Shown here in pieces: positions 16,443 through 24,944 of a stretch of 64,000 nt of DNA. The notes under the pieces are model-generated. The model was not told the DNA's origin. It did no database searches and saw only the letters and a program-made list of their open reading frames with translations. The DNA comes from Nocardiopsis ansamitocini (lineage in GTDB: Bacteria > Actinomycetota > Actinomycetes > Streptosporangiales > Streptosporangiaceae), in contig NZ_BSQG01000006.1 in assembly GCF_030268225.1 (NCBI RefSeq), positions 37,509 to 101,508 on the forward strand, written 5' to 3'. The position numbers and the translations under genes were made by a program. The stretch's first letter is position 1. Each line of letters starts with the position of its first letter.

Positions 16443-17607
16443 GGGGAGCGTGGGCCGGGCAGCGCCATCCGCCCAGGTAGAGGCGAGCGGGGCCGGCGCA
16501 CCCGTGGAGGCAGCCGTCCTGGGTGAGCAGGGCGGTCGTGGTGGCCGACTGTGCGCTTATCGTGTGCACGGGCAGGCGCGGTTCGCAGAGAGGTGTGCTC
16601 CCGCGGCGCGGTGCGGTTCGCCGGTCCTGCCCGGGGGTGTGCAGGGGGGAGTCGTTCCAGTTCTCCCGGTCCGGGGTACGGGGGTGGGGCACCCTTCCGG
16701 GGAACGCAGGGGACAAGGTCTCCTCGGTACAGGGTTTCTTGATGGCGTGTGCGTAGCGTTCGCGGTCGGAAGCCGGTACCCAGCGTCGTACGACGCCGCC
16801 GTCGGGGGTTGGGATGGCCATGGGAACGTAGACGCCGCCGGCGGTCGCACCCACCAGTTCCTCTACGAGCAGGCGTACCGCCTCCCAGTGGGAGTGTCGT
16901 TTACCGCAGTCGACAGTCAGGCGTCCGGGTACTGGATCGGGGCAGACGCCGCCGAGGTCCTTGCACAGCGGGTAGCGAAGCCGGTACACGCCTCCCGCCA
17001 CCCGCAGGGAACGGTCACGCAGGACGGTCTGCCAGGGCATGTCGTTGGCCAGGGTCCAGGGCACCCGGTCGACGAGGGGCGACCGGCCGTCGGTGGTCAG
17101 CCAGGAAGGGGTGAGCCCATCCCGGCGGGCGAGACCGGCGTGCCGGACGACCGTCGCTCGCCGCAGGCGACTCAGCTGAATCCTCCAGCCCAGGTCCAGA
17201 CCGTCGCCGTGCACCACGACATCGGATGTGGGGGCGCGGCGAGCGGCTGTGGCTTCGACAACCACGCTGTATCCGGCGCGCTGGGCATCTGCCGCCACCC
17301 GTTCCTTCCACGCCTTGTGCTCGTCGCTTTCGGGTTCATGGCAGGGGCCCTCGGCAGAGCCGTGGTGCACGATCTGCCGACTGCCGTCGCGTTGTTCGCG
17401 CAGATGGACCCAGGGTGAGGCGCGGCCGATGGAGACGCATCCCTGGCACTGGAGTTCGCCTCGGCTGATGCTGCGACGCCGCCCTTCAGGGGTCGTGCGC
17501 AATTCGTCCCAGAGCCCGGGATGGCGACTGAATCCGAGGTCGTCTTCGTTGGGGTCGAGGTAGATGTCGCGGGCGAGATAACGGATGAGTGCGAGCCTCG
17601 TCGACAC
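16435..17607 (-). CDS. CoiA-like nuclease-domain protein
   Basis: 390 residues. After a CQGC motif (about 54-57) comes a region like the PD-(D/E)XK nuclease core of competence proteins CoiA: ESDEHKAWKERVAADAQ, VVVEATAARRAPTSDVVV (E118, D129), WRIQLS (Q144), and GLTPSWLTTD. The C-terminal part has more Cys/His pairs (CGKRHSHWEAV, CTEE, CLHGCAG), which may bind zinc. Homologous proteins occur singly in streptomycetes. Natural competence is not established for these bacteria, so its role could be DNA repair or defence. The GTG at 17607 has AGGGAG upstream; the frame continues upstream without family-like sequence. Confidence 0.7.
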   Translation of the reverse strand: MSTRLALIRYLARDIYLDPNEDDLGFSRHPGLWDELRTTPEGRRRSISRGELQCQGCVSIGRASPWVHLREQRDGSRQIVHHGSAEGPCHEPESDEHKAWKERVAADAQRAGYSVVVEATAARRAPTSDVVVHGDGLDLGWRIQLSRLRRATVVRHAGLARRDGLTPSWLTTDGRSPLVDRVPWTLANDMPWQTVLRDRSLRVAGGVYRLRYPLCKDLGGVCPDPVPGRLTVDCGKRHSHWEAVRLLVEELVGATAGGVYVPMAIPTPDGGVVRRWVPASDRERYAHAIKKPCTEETLSPAFPGRVPHPRTPDRENWNDSPLHTPGQDRRTAPRRGSTPLCEPRLPVHTISAQSATTTALLTQDGCLHGCAGPARLYLGGWRCPAHAPRS

Positions 17608-18138
17608 GGTGCTCCCTGCGGGCCGGGGCAGCGCGGGCAACTGCCGGTTGACCGGGTACTTTCCCGGACGGCCGGTCCGGCGTCCCTTTTTGGCCGGATG
17701 CGGCCCAAAGGGAAAGGTTGCCCGACGGTTCGCAAAGGTGGTTCCCATCTGCGCGGGAGGTACCACGGGAGTGGTGCGGCCATCGTCGAACAGGCTTCCC
17801 CGGAGCCGGGGCCGCTCAGGTCACGAACTCCTTCCCCAGGGCCTCGACTCGGACGGCGATGGCGCGGACACGCCGATCGTGAGGTCCGACGCCTTGGACA
17901 GGCCCCGGGCGCTCGCTCGCAGAACGGTTCGGTGGAACCGGGCGGTCCGAGCCGTTCGATCAGGGCCGCCCCGTCCGCTCTACCGTCGGGTCGGGGCCGT
18001 CGCGGCTCCGACGCCCCAGGTGGGGAAAGTGGCCGATTGCGGCCGGGGCAAGCGGCGGCCGAGCGGGGAGAACTATCCTGGCCTGTCCGTCAATCCTGGT
18101 GCTACTCGGCGCGGGATCGGATCGGTTGAGGAGGCGAA
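17608..18138. other. intergenic, no gene seen
   Basis: About 530 bp separating the divergent CoiA-like and effector-like genes. It must contain their promoters. I found no reading frame with recognisable protein character and no strong palindrome. Confidence 0.5.
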
Positions 18139-18621
18139 ATGGACCCGATAGCGGTGACACTGGCGGCGAGCGCGGCCACGACGTTGGTACAGGCCATGAT
18201 CACCGACGGCTGGGAGGCCGTACGGGACCGCTTCGCGGGCCTGTTCGGCCGTGCCGCCACGGGCGTGGTCGCGGAGCTGGAACGCTCCCGCCTCGATGCG
18301 CTTGCCGGCCCGGAGCTGGCGGAGGAGGTCGTGGGCGAGTGGAAGCCGAAGCTGCGGCGCCTGCTCACCGACAACCCCGAGGCGGTCCAGGAATTGCGCG
18401 CTCTCCTGGAGGAGCTCGCCCCCCGCGCGGAAGAGAGCGGGGTCGCGAACACGATCACGGGTGACGTGTCGGGGATCGCGGTGCAGGCCCGCACCATCCA
18501 CGGTGGAGTCGCCGCCACCGCTTACCGTGGCGATCACCTCGATCAGCGGGTGGCACGGGCGGGCCGCGACGTGATCGGGGGGCAGCACGACGATCCGCGA
18601 GGGCCGGGGCAGGACGGCTGA
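18139..18621 (+). CDS. small effector-like protein with C-terminal amyloid-type (RHIM/BASS3-like) motif
   Basis: 160 residues. The N-terminal part (1-100) is helical and matches an actinobacterial family beginning MDPIAVTLAA with MITDGWEAVRDRFAGLFG and VGEWKPKLRRLLTDNP. It is followed by NTITGDVSG (104-112) and IAVQARTIHGGV (113-124). This Asn/Gly-rich motif with a V-Q core is seen at the ends of bacterial NLR-associated proteins and resembles bacterial amyloid signalling motifs. Residues 125-160 are polar, and AGRDVIGG may be a second weak copy. A GAGGCG ribosome site precedes the ATG. No NLR-type NTPase partner is in the window. A truncated longer protein is the main alternative. Confidence 0.7.
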   Translation: MDPIAVTLAASAATTLVQAMITDGWEAVRDRFAGLFGRAATGVVAELERSRLDALAGPELAEEVVGEWKPKLRRLLTDNPEAVQELRALLEELAPRAEESGVANTITGDVSGIAVQARTIHGGVAATAYRGDHLDQRVARAGRDVIGGQHDDPRGPGQDG

Positions 18622-19122
18622 GGCGGGTCGTGGTCACCGTCCGGCCCGACTGCCCTGACGGCCGCAATGAGTGCCGGGCCGTGCGTCGGGCACGGCTGCG
18701 CGCACGTATGCCGGATCGTTCGACGCCCTGCTCGACCGTTCACCGATGCCGGAACCGACGAGCGGTGCAGTGGCTGCCTGCCGCCACGCGGTGACAGATG
18801 TCATCGGGTTTTCGTGACTGGCGCATCTGGGGGGAAGGGCGCACGCCTGTGACGATGGGGACGCAGTGGCCGACACTCTGCCGGGGGCGTGGCCACGCGA
18901 GGCGAACGGTCGCGGGATGCGGGCGCGCTGTCCGCGACCGTTCGCAGCATCCACCCCTCCGGCGCGGCCTGGTTCGGTGGCCCAACCGGTCGTTTCGGTC
19001 GGTTCGGCGGTGCTGCGGCCGGGCACTGAGCGATCACCGGCGCTCCGGCGCAACCCACCTCCATGATTGCAGCTCCGCGTGTCTTGACCTGCATAGACGT
19101 GCTGCTGGGTGATGATGGTCCC
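18622..19122. other. intergenic, no gene seen
   Basis: About 500 bp. Frames on both strands lack family motifs. It contains the promoter of the protease inhibitor gene; no repeat stood out. Confidence 0.5.
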
Positions 19123-19530
19123 ATGATCGCTCGCACCTTTGCCCGGCGGATCGCCGGTGCCTCACTGGTCGCCGCGGTACTGGCCGGTCCACTCGTGGTT
19201 GTGCAGTCGGCGAGCGCAGCCCCGGTGGGGCCGGGGCTTTTCCTCACGGTTTCCGGCTCCAACGACACGTGGATCCGCGGGGTCGATCTGGACTGCGAAT
19301 CGGGCAGGGGCGGGGACCACCCCAACGCGGAAGCGGCCTGCGCGGCGCTGGACCGGGCCCGTGGCGACCTCGATGCGCTGCCGGGCAGGCCGCGGCCCTG
19401 TACCAAGGAGTACGACCCCGTTACCGCCACCGCAGTCGGCGAGCACCGCGGGCGTTCCGTCGACTGGACCAGGACGTACCCCAACGCCTGTGTGTTGTGG
19501 TCGGCGACGGACCCGGTCTTCGACTTCTGA
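19123..19530 (+). CDS. SSI-family subtilisin/trypsin inhibitor
   Basis: Secreted serine protease inhibitor of 135 residues: a signal peptide (1-33, ending SASA), then the SSI domain with FLTVSGSNDTW, HPNAEAACAAL, CTKEYDPVTATAVGEHRG and a C-terminal PVFDF. Four cysteines at the two family disulfides are conserved. By alignment with Streptomyces subtilisin inhibitor (CPMVYDP), the reactive bond is Lys95-Glu96 in CTKEYDP, so a trypsin-like target is expected rather than subtilisin. The ATG at 19123 was chosen because it begins a proper signal peptide. Confidence 0.95.
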   Translation: MIARTFARRIAGASLVAAVLAGPLVVVQSASAAPVGPGLFLTVSGSNDTWIRGVDLDCESGRGGDHPNAEAACAALDRARGDLDALPGRPRPCTKEYDPVTATAVGEHRGRSVDWTRTYPNACVLWSATDPVFDF

Positions 19531-19679
19531 CAGGTGTATGCCCGGCGACAGTGAAAGCGGCCCGAGAGACAGGGCGGCGTGGCGCCCACGAGCATCCGCT
19601 CCCGCGTTCCGGAGGGAACCGCCACGTAGCGCCCGGCCGGCGTGGCCCGCAGGGATGCCCCCTCTGCGGGCCACATGGC

Positions 19680-19711
19680 ACCGACTTCCGGCAGTACCGA
19701 CTTCCGGCAGT
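19680..19711. repeat. two tandem copies of a 16-bp sequence
   Basis: ACCGACTTCCGGCAGT occurs at 19680-19695 and 19696-19711, followed by the partial copy ACCGA. It lies between the inhibitor and VOC genes, outside coding sequence. Probably slippage; no function apparent. Confidence 0.9.
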
Positions 19712-19798
19712 ACCGATGGTGGTTCGGGAAAGTCGTGCCGAGCAGGAGAGGACGCGATGGCGTGCGGTGCCTTTCGCCCGTCTGGTCAAGGAGGGTCC

Positions 19799-20167
19799 GT
19801 GCTCGTTTTCCGCCGTGTCGCCGCCGTGATGGTCGTCGCCGATGACCCCGACGTGTCCGCCCGGTGGTGGGCCGATGTCCTGGGTGTCACCGTGCACCGC
19901 GATGTGGCGCCGCACGGGGCGGTCTACGCGTGGATCGAGCTCGGCGGGGTCGAGTACGGTTTCCACCCCGCCGACGACGAGCGCAACCCCCGCGGTGCCA
20001 GTCCGGTCGTCTACTGGGCCGTGGAAGGAGATCTGGAGCAGGCGCTGGAGTCATTGCTGGCAGTGGGCTGCACCCGCCACCGGGGCCCTCTCGATGTGCG
20101 GCCGGGACGCCGCATCGCCCAGATCGTGGACCCGTTCGGCACCGTCATCGGCATCGAGGGCAGGTGA
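19799..20167 (+). CDS. VOC family (glyoxalase/bleomycin-resistance fold) protein
   Basis: 122 residues. Paired beta-alpha-beta-beta-beta modules: VAAVMVVADDPDVSARWWADVLG in the first, and PGRRIAQIVDPFGTVIGIEG closing the second. Metal-binding residues may be the His of YGFHPA and the terminal Glu; the first-strand His of true glyoxalase I is absent. The substrate is unknown; members include glyoxalases and drug-binding proteins. The GTG at 19799 was chosen because AAGGAGG lies 4 nt upstream. Confidence 0.88.
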   Translation: MLVFRRVAAVMVVADDPDVSARWWADVLGVTVHRDVAPHGAVYAWIELGGVEYGFHPADDERNPRGASPVVYWAVEGDLEQALESLLAVGCTRHRGPLDVRPGRRIAQIVDPFGTVIGIEGR

Positions 20168-20330
20168 GCGCCCCGGCCGATGTCACCACAGGGCTCGGGA
20201 CACCGAGGAGCCGAGCACTGCCGGCGGGGATCTCGTCAGGACCGCGGACGGTCGCGTTCCGGTCGGCCGCGGTGAACCCCGAACGCTCGGAGATGGACCC
20301 TGGCCCGGTGCCGCTACTAGGGTCGGGCGG

Positions 20331-20879
20331 ATGAGCGCTGATCCCACGGAGTCCTTCTCCCGCCCCCGAGCAGCGGCCGGCGTGCTGTTCTTCGACGGGC
20401 AGGGGCACGTGATGCTGGTGGTCCCCTCCTACAAGAACCACCGTGACCTTCCCGGCGGCTACATCGAGCACGGGGAGACGCCGAGCCGCGCGGCCGCCAG
20501 GGAGGTCCAGGAGGAACTGGGAATCGAACCGCCCATCGGTCGGCTGCTCGCCATCGACTGGGCGCCCAGTCGCGTGGAGGGGGACAAGCAGCTGTTCATT
20601 TTCGACGGCGGGCGACTGGCACAGGATCATCTCGACGCCGTGGTCCTCGACCAGGTCGAGCTGACCGGTTACGGCTTCCACGACGTCGCCGTGCTCCACG
20701 AACGGACCACGCCCCGCCTGGCCCGCCGAATCACCCATGCCGTCCAGGCCCGGGCAGAAGGTGCGATCGCCTACCTGGAGAACGGCGAACCGCTCGGTCG
20801 GCCGTCGACGGGCGGGGTGGACGAGCCTCGCGAAACGACTCCGGATGCCCGCCCCGACAGGCAGACGTTCCTTTCTTGA
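20331..20879 (+). CDS. Nudix hydrolase
   Basis: 182 residues with a perfect Nudix box, GGYIEHGETPSRAAAREV continuing QEELGI, which binds Mg2+ and hydrolyses a nucleoside-diphosphate-linked substrate. N-terminal strand RAAAGVLFFDGQGHVMLV. A tail of about 30 polar residues follows the domain. The substrate cannot be predicted. The ATG at 20331 has a GGGCGG run upstream. It stands alone, 163 bp after the VOC gene. Confidence 0.93.
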   Translation: MSADPTESFSRPRAAAGVLFFDGQGHVMLVVPSYKNHRDLPGGYIEHGETPSRAAAREVQEELGIEPPIGRLLAIDWAPSRVEGDKQLFIFDGGRLAQDHLDAVVLDQVELTGYGFHDVAVLHERTTPRLARRITHAVQARAEGAIAYLENGEPLGRPSTGGVDEPRETTPDARPDRQTFLS

Positions 20880-21286
20880 CCGGTTCGGTCCACGGGCTTC
20901 GCCCGACAGGGACGAAAAACCGGCCACACTTCCGCCCCGTCGCAGCTTAGGCGGCCAAAGCCCCGGGTAGGGGCTGTTCCTGGAGCGTCGCGTCACCCTC
21001 TCACGATCGCTGGCCGGCGGGCACCGGCGTTAAAAAGCAGCGCACAGGTGCCAGGGCTTCCCGTCATAGGAGTGACGTCAAGAAGCAGCGTCCGCATCCC
21101 GGGACACGCCCCCCGAGCGCGGGGAGCTCTCTCCACCTACCGGTGCCCGGCGAAGAGCGCCCGATCGACCCTCTGCGCGTCTTCCGTTCCGTGTCAGTCG
21201 GGGAAGGTGAACCCGCGTTCCTACGCCCCCGGGGCACCGGTGTGTGCCCCATCGCGTTCACCGCGTCGGTGGTGGGCGGTCGCGTA
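20880..21286. other. intergenic between converging genes
   Basis: About 400 bp between the Nudix gene and the converging SUMF1-domain gene. No convincing frame or strong terminator hairpin was found. Confidence 0.5.
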
Positions 21287-21961
21287 TCAGCACACGGGGG
21301 AACGCGCGATGCGAAAACCTACGTCGTCGATCCGGAAGGTCGGATGACTGCGACGGCGCACCGAGGCCCGGCAGCTCCAGTGCTCGTCCGCCCACCCGCC
21401 GCCGCGCAGTACCCGGTAGGTGCCGTAGACCTCCGCGTCGTAGACGTCCCAGCACCATTCCCAGACGTTGCCCAGCATGTCGTACAGGCCCCACGCGTTG
21501 GGCTGTTTGCCGCCCACGGAGTGGGCCCGTTCGGTTGAGTTGCGGCGGTGCCAAGCGATCGCGTCGAGCTCCCCGTACCGTGCGCCGGTCGTACCGGCCC
21601 GGCAGGCGTGTTCCCATTCGGCCTCGGTCGGCAGCCGGTACCCGTCGGCGGAGGTGTTCCACCCGGCGGTCTCCGTACCGGCATGCAGGTCGTACACGGG
21701 GGTCAGGCCCTCGCGTCGGGACAGTGTGTTGCAGAACCGAACCGCGTCCCACCAGGAAACGCCTTCGACCGGCAACCGGTCACCGCGTGCGGTGCCCGGC
21801 TGCCGGCCGGTGACCTGTGCATAGCGTGCCCGGGTGATCGGGTACGTGCCGAGTTCGTACGGCGCGACCTCGACTGACCATGTGCGCTGCGTCCGCCGGT
21901 CCGACAGCATCACCTGCCCCGGAGAGACGGCCACCATCGTGTTCTCCGCAGGCGCGTTCAT
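21287..21961 (-). CDS. SUMF1/FGE-sulfatase-domain protein lacking one catalytic Cys
   Basis: 224 residues. Clear formylglycine-generating-enzyme fold: YELGTYPITRARYAQVTG, PVEGVSWWDAVRFCNTLS, YRLPTEAEWEHACRAG, MLGNVWEWCWD, RVLRGGGW and VGFRIARS. In sulfatase-activating FGE, two cysteines follow the RGGS strand. Here the first aligned position is Asp (GGGWADEHWSC) and only the second Cys remains, so sulfatase activation is unlikely. Related non-FGE SUMF domains act in other enzymes or as binding modules. No sulfatase gene is nearby. The ATG at 21961 is close to an AT-rich, palindrome-rich promoter region. Confidence 0.88.
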   Translation of the reverse strand: MNAPAENTMVAVSPGQVMLSDRRTQRTWSVEVAPYELGTYPITRARYAQVTGRQPGTARGDRLPVEGVSWWDAVRFCNTLSRREGLTPVYDLHAGTETAGWNTSADGYRLPTEAEWEHACRAGTTGARYGELDAIAWHRRNSTERAHSVGGKQPNAWGLYDMLGNVWEWCWDVYDAEVYGTYRVLRGGGWADEHWSCRASVRRRSHPTFRIDDVGFRIARSPVC

Positions 21962-22037
21962 GGGCGATGATCCTAGCCGTCCGATGCCGTGCGCCGACGT
22001 CCGCCGTCGGGTCGCATGCCCGGGCGCATGGCGTGGC

Positions 22038-22091
22038 GAGTAATTACTCTGTGTAGTGATTCTCTATAATCGGTTACCTAGAGTCATCTAG
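22038..22091. promoter_or_regulatory. AT-rich promoter island with two palindromes and a perfect -10
   Basis: In GC-rich surroundings this 54-bp stretch contains the perfect palindrome GAGTAATTACTC (22038-22049), a TATAAT (22065-22070) and the dyad CTAGA-GTCA-TCTAG (22078-22091). No clear -35 lies 17 bp upstream of TATAAT, so an activator may be needed. It lies between the divergent SUMF1-domain gene and the secreted-protein gene. Confidence 0.5.
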
Positions 22092-22421
22092 TGGTTGGTG
22101 GGTCCTGCGGTGCGTTCCCACCGCATCGGGCGCCATCGGCCCGGTCTGTCCGCAGATTCAGTCCGATCCTTACGAGAAGGCCGAAGAAGAGTGCAGAAAA
22201 CTCATGGGCCCCGAGCGCGAACGATGCTCTTTTCTCCAGCGGCTCCGACCTCTGTCCCCAGACTTCGCAGGGCATCGTTGCCGGGGGGCGCCTGCCCGGC
22301 CCGCCGGGTTCGAGGGGAACGGATCCGCCCGGGCGCGGCGAGACGCGCCATCGATGTGCGGGCGGTGCGCGAACAGTCCGCGCCGGTTCGCCGGGCCGCC
22401 CCGTCCCCGGTTGCGGACGGG
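22092..22421. other. intergenic or long 5' leader
   Basis: 330 bp between the AT-rich promoter island and the secreted-protein gene. Plus-strand frames stay open here, but the encoded sequence is Arg/Pro-rich with no motifs. Likely untranslated. Confidence 0.4.
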
Positions 22422-22820
22422 ATGCCGCCGCTGGTCGTCCGGCGTTCGGTCGAGGTACCGGCTGTCACCGGTCCGACGGGGCCCAGGGCGCCTCGCGTCC
22501 TCGGTATGTGTACGGCCGCCGCGGCCCTGATCCTGGTCACGGTCTTTCCGGCCCAGGCCGCCCACGGTGACATCCTGCTGTGGGACCCGCTCAACAACAC
22601 GGAGTACACGATCTCCGCACCCCAGGGCGGGGAGTGCTACAACAGCAGCGACGACGGTTCGCAGTTCTCCGCCAGCAGGGTGCGCAACAAGACCGACCGC
22701 ACCATTGTGCTGTTCGAGAACGGTGCGTGTGACGGGCGTATCGGTGCGGTGGCCGCGGGGGAGACCTACGAGTTGGACGTTCCGGCCGTGAGTTCGCTCC
22801 GGATCCTGGGCGAGGAGTAG
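22422..22820 (+). CDS. small secreted protein, possibly beta/gamma-crystallin or I36-like
   Basis: 132 residues from the ATG at 22422, or 104 from an internal ATG at 22506. The hydrophobic signal CTAAAALILVTVFPAQAAHG gives cleavage near AQA. The mature part of about 80 residues has two Cys (GECYNSS, NGACDG) and a pattern, RVRNKTDRTIVLFENGACDG, like one beta/gamma-crystallin repeat of actinobacterial I36-type inhibitors. The longer start supplies positive charges (RAPRVLG) before the hydrophobic core, so I prefer it. Function uncertain. Confidence 0.6.
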   Translation: MPPLVVRRSVEVPAVTGPTGPRAPRVLGMCTAAAALILVTVFPAQAAHGDILLWDPLNNTEYTISAPQGGECYNSSDDGSQFSASRVRNKTDRTIVLFENGACDGRIGAVAAGETYELDVPAVSSLRILGEE

Positions 22821-23180
22821 CCGTTCGGTCGGCGCCCGCTCCCGGGGTGCGGGACGACCGCCCGAAGCGGTCCGCCGAGTTCGCTCGTGGCTCGAAGCAG
22901 CGCCCTTCGACCGGGCCGTTCGCGTTGTGCATCCCGTGCGGGCGCAGCGGGGTGCACAACCGTGTGCCATGCCGTCGCGCGGCCCCGGCTCGGCTGCCAG
23001 GGGGTCCCCTGGGGGCGAGCTCGACACTCGCTCCTCCGGGGCCGAGTTCGCCCGATGGTGTCCACCGGCCAAGGGTGAAAACTCTCCGAAATCGATTGGC
23101 GACTTGGGGTAGCGTCCATTTCTGGGTGGGGCCCCATCCCTGTTCAGAACTGGTTTGCACACTTCACGAGGAGTACGGAT
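22821..23180. other. intergenic, no gene seen
   Basis: 360 bp before the BP74-like gene. The frames present are shadows without motifs. GAGGAG just before 23181 is the ribosome site of the next gene. Confidence 0.5.
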
Positions 23181-23546
23181 ATGAGCGACCCCGTCTACTT
23201 CGCCTTCACCGCCAACGGCCATCCGGAGTTCATCTTCAAGCTCACCAGCGAGGCGCGAATCGCCGAGGCCCGCCGGATCGTCTCCGGCGAGGAGACGGAA
23301 TCCGTGCATGTCATGGGCAGGATCAGGAAGCAGCGAAAGGACTACAACCCCCGTTGGGACTTCCACTTCGATCCCGACACCATTTCGTTCTTCACGATGG
23401 CGATCGAGGTGTGCGACGCCTCTCCCCACTACGTCAACGACCACCTCGATGAGGCGTGCGGCGCCTTCCTGCCGGGATGTTTCTGGTGCCCGTGGGATTC
23501 CAAGGTCACCCGCGAGGTCCCGGCAGCCGAGGTGGCCGCGGTCTGA
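23181..23546 (+). CDS. BP74-like domain protein
   Basis: 121 residues. The pattern matches the domain named after Dictyostelium BP74 and found in bacterial proteins often labelled calmodulin-like: FIFKLTSEARIAEARRIVSG, VMGRIRKQRKDYNPRWDFHF, DTISFFTMAIEVCDA, GAFLPGCFWCPWDSKVTREV. Despite the label it has no EF-hand. No signal peptide is present, although many relatives are secreted. A GAGGAG site 9 nt upstream supports the ATG. The role in bacteria is unknown. Confidence 0.75.
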   Translation: MSDPVYFAFTANGHPEFIFKLTSEARIAEARRIVSGEETESVHVMGRIRKQRKDYNPRWDFHFDPDTISFFTMAIEVCDASPHYVNDHLDEACGAFLPGCFWCPWDSKVTREVPAAEVAAV

Positions 23547-23804
23547 CCGGACCCCTTCGGGGCAGCCGTTCGTCCCGAAGGAGTCGTGAGGACGATGCGC
23601 CGGCCGGTTCCACCCGAGGCAGGGAAGCGCTTCCGCATATCGCGAGGTGGGAAGAAGCACCGGTCATCGTCCGTTGGCCTCCCCGCCGTGCCACACCAGC
23701 GGCGGAGGGGGCAACCCCGCGGGATACGCGGGATACGGTCGTCGTCCGCGCGCCTCGCGGGCAACCACGTGGCCCCCACGCTCTGAGCTGCGTAGAGTCC
23801 CGTC

Positions 23805-24944
23805 ATGCCTTCCTCATACGACGTCATCGTGATCGGCCTCGGCGGTATGGGCAGCGCGGCGGTCTGCCACCTCGCCCGACGCGGACAGCGAGTGCTCGGC
23901 CTGGAGCAGTTCGGTCCGGCGCACAGCCTCGGCGCGAGTCACGGCGGTTCCCGCATCTACCGGCAGAGCTACGCCGAGGGCCCCCAGTACGTACCGCTGC
24001 TGCTGCGGGCCCGGGAACTATGGGACCAGCTCGGGCGCGATGCAGGGGAGAGCGTCTTCACCCGGACCGGTTTCCTCACGGTCGGCAAGGAGGGCGGCCC
24101 GATGGTCGACGGATGCCTGCGCAGCGCCGACGAGTGGGGACTGGAACACGAACTCCTCGACGCGGTCGAGACCCGTCGCCGGTTCCCGACCTTCACCCCG
24201 GGGAGCGACGAGGTGGCCTTCTACGAGTCCCAAGGGGGAGTTGCCCGCCCGGAGGCCACAGTGACCGCCCACCTGACGGTGGCGGAACGCTCCGGAGCAG
24301 AGCTGCGCTTCCATACGCCGGCACTCCACTGGACCGCGGACGAGGGGGGAGGCGTGCGGGTCACCACCCCCAACGGTGTCGTCACGGCCGGTCGGCTGGT
24401 CGTGGCACCCGGTGCCTGGGCCCCGAAGCTGCTCCCCGGGCTCGCGGTCCCCCTCCGGGTGGAACGCCGGGTCATGTACTGGTTCGCCCCCGAGGGCGGT
24501 ACGGCTGCCTTCGACGTCGCCCGTCATCCCGTCTACATCTGGGAGGAGTCGGCGGGGAGCGAGGTCTACGGCTTCCCCGCTCTCGACGGCCCCGGCGGCG
24601 GGGTCAAGGTCGGTTTCCATTCGGTGGGGGATCGGGCCGACCCGGACCGGCTCGACCGCGAGATCCACGACGTCGAGGCCGAGGCGCTGCGGACGTTCCT
24701 GCGCCCTCGCATCCCGGCCCTGGCCGGCCCCCTGGTCAGGGGAGCGGCGTGCACCTACACGCTCACTCCCGACGCGCACTTCGTTGTGTCGCTCCATCCG
24801 GAGCATCCACAGGTGACAGTGGCGTGCGGCTTCTCCGGCCACGGCTTCAAGTTCGTGCCGGTGATCGGGGAGATCCTCGCCGACCTCGCGGTGGAGGGGA
24901 CGACTCGACACCCCATCGCCCTGTTCGATGCCCGGAGACGGTAG
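23805..24944 (+). CDS. solA: N-methyl-L-tryptophan / monomeric sarcosine oxidase-like flavoenzyme
   Basis: 379 residues. FAD-binding Rossmann motif VIGLGGMGSAAVCHLARRG; then LGASHGGSRIYRQSYAEG, the MSOX/MTOX signature around the active site. The covalent flavin cysteine is in GAACTYTLTPDAHFVV, followed by CGFSGHGFKFVPVIGEI. It oxidises an N-methyl amino acid with O2, giving formaldehyde and H2O2. Substrate choice (N-methyltryptophan, sarcosine or another secondary amine) is not settled by sequence. No clear ribosome site precedes the ATG. Stands alone. Confidence 0.9.
   Translation: MPSSYDVIVIGLGGMGSAAVCHLARRGQRVLGLEQFGPAHSLGASHGGSRIYRQSYAEGPQYVPLLLRARELWDQLGRDAGESVFTRTGFLTVGKEGGPMVDGCLRSADEWGLEHELLDAVETRRRFPTFTPGSDEVAFYESQGGVARPEATVTAHLTVAERSGAELRFHTPALHWTADEGGGVRVTTPNGVVTAGRLVVAPGAWAPKLLPGLAVPLRVERRVMYWFAPEGGTAAFDVARHPVYIWEESAGSEVYGFPALDGPGGGVKVGFHSVGDRADPDRLDREIHDVEAEALRTFLRPRIPALAGPLVRGAACTYTLTPDAHFVVSLHPEHPQVTVACGFSGHGFKFVPVIGEILADLAVEGTTRHPIALFDARRR

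Noticed and set aside
22170..23660. 496-codon minus-strand frame
   Set aside because: Covers three plus-strand genes or gaps in antisense; composition is Arg/Gly/Asp-rich with no fold signature.
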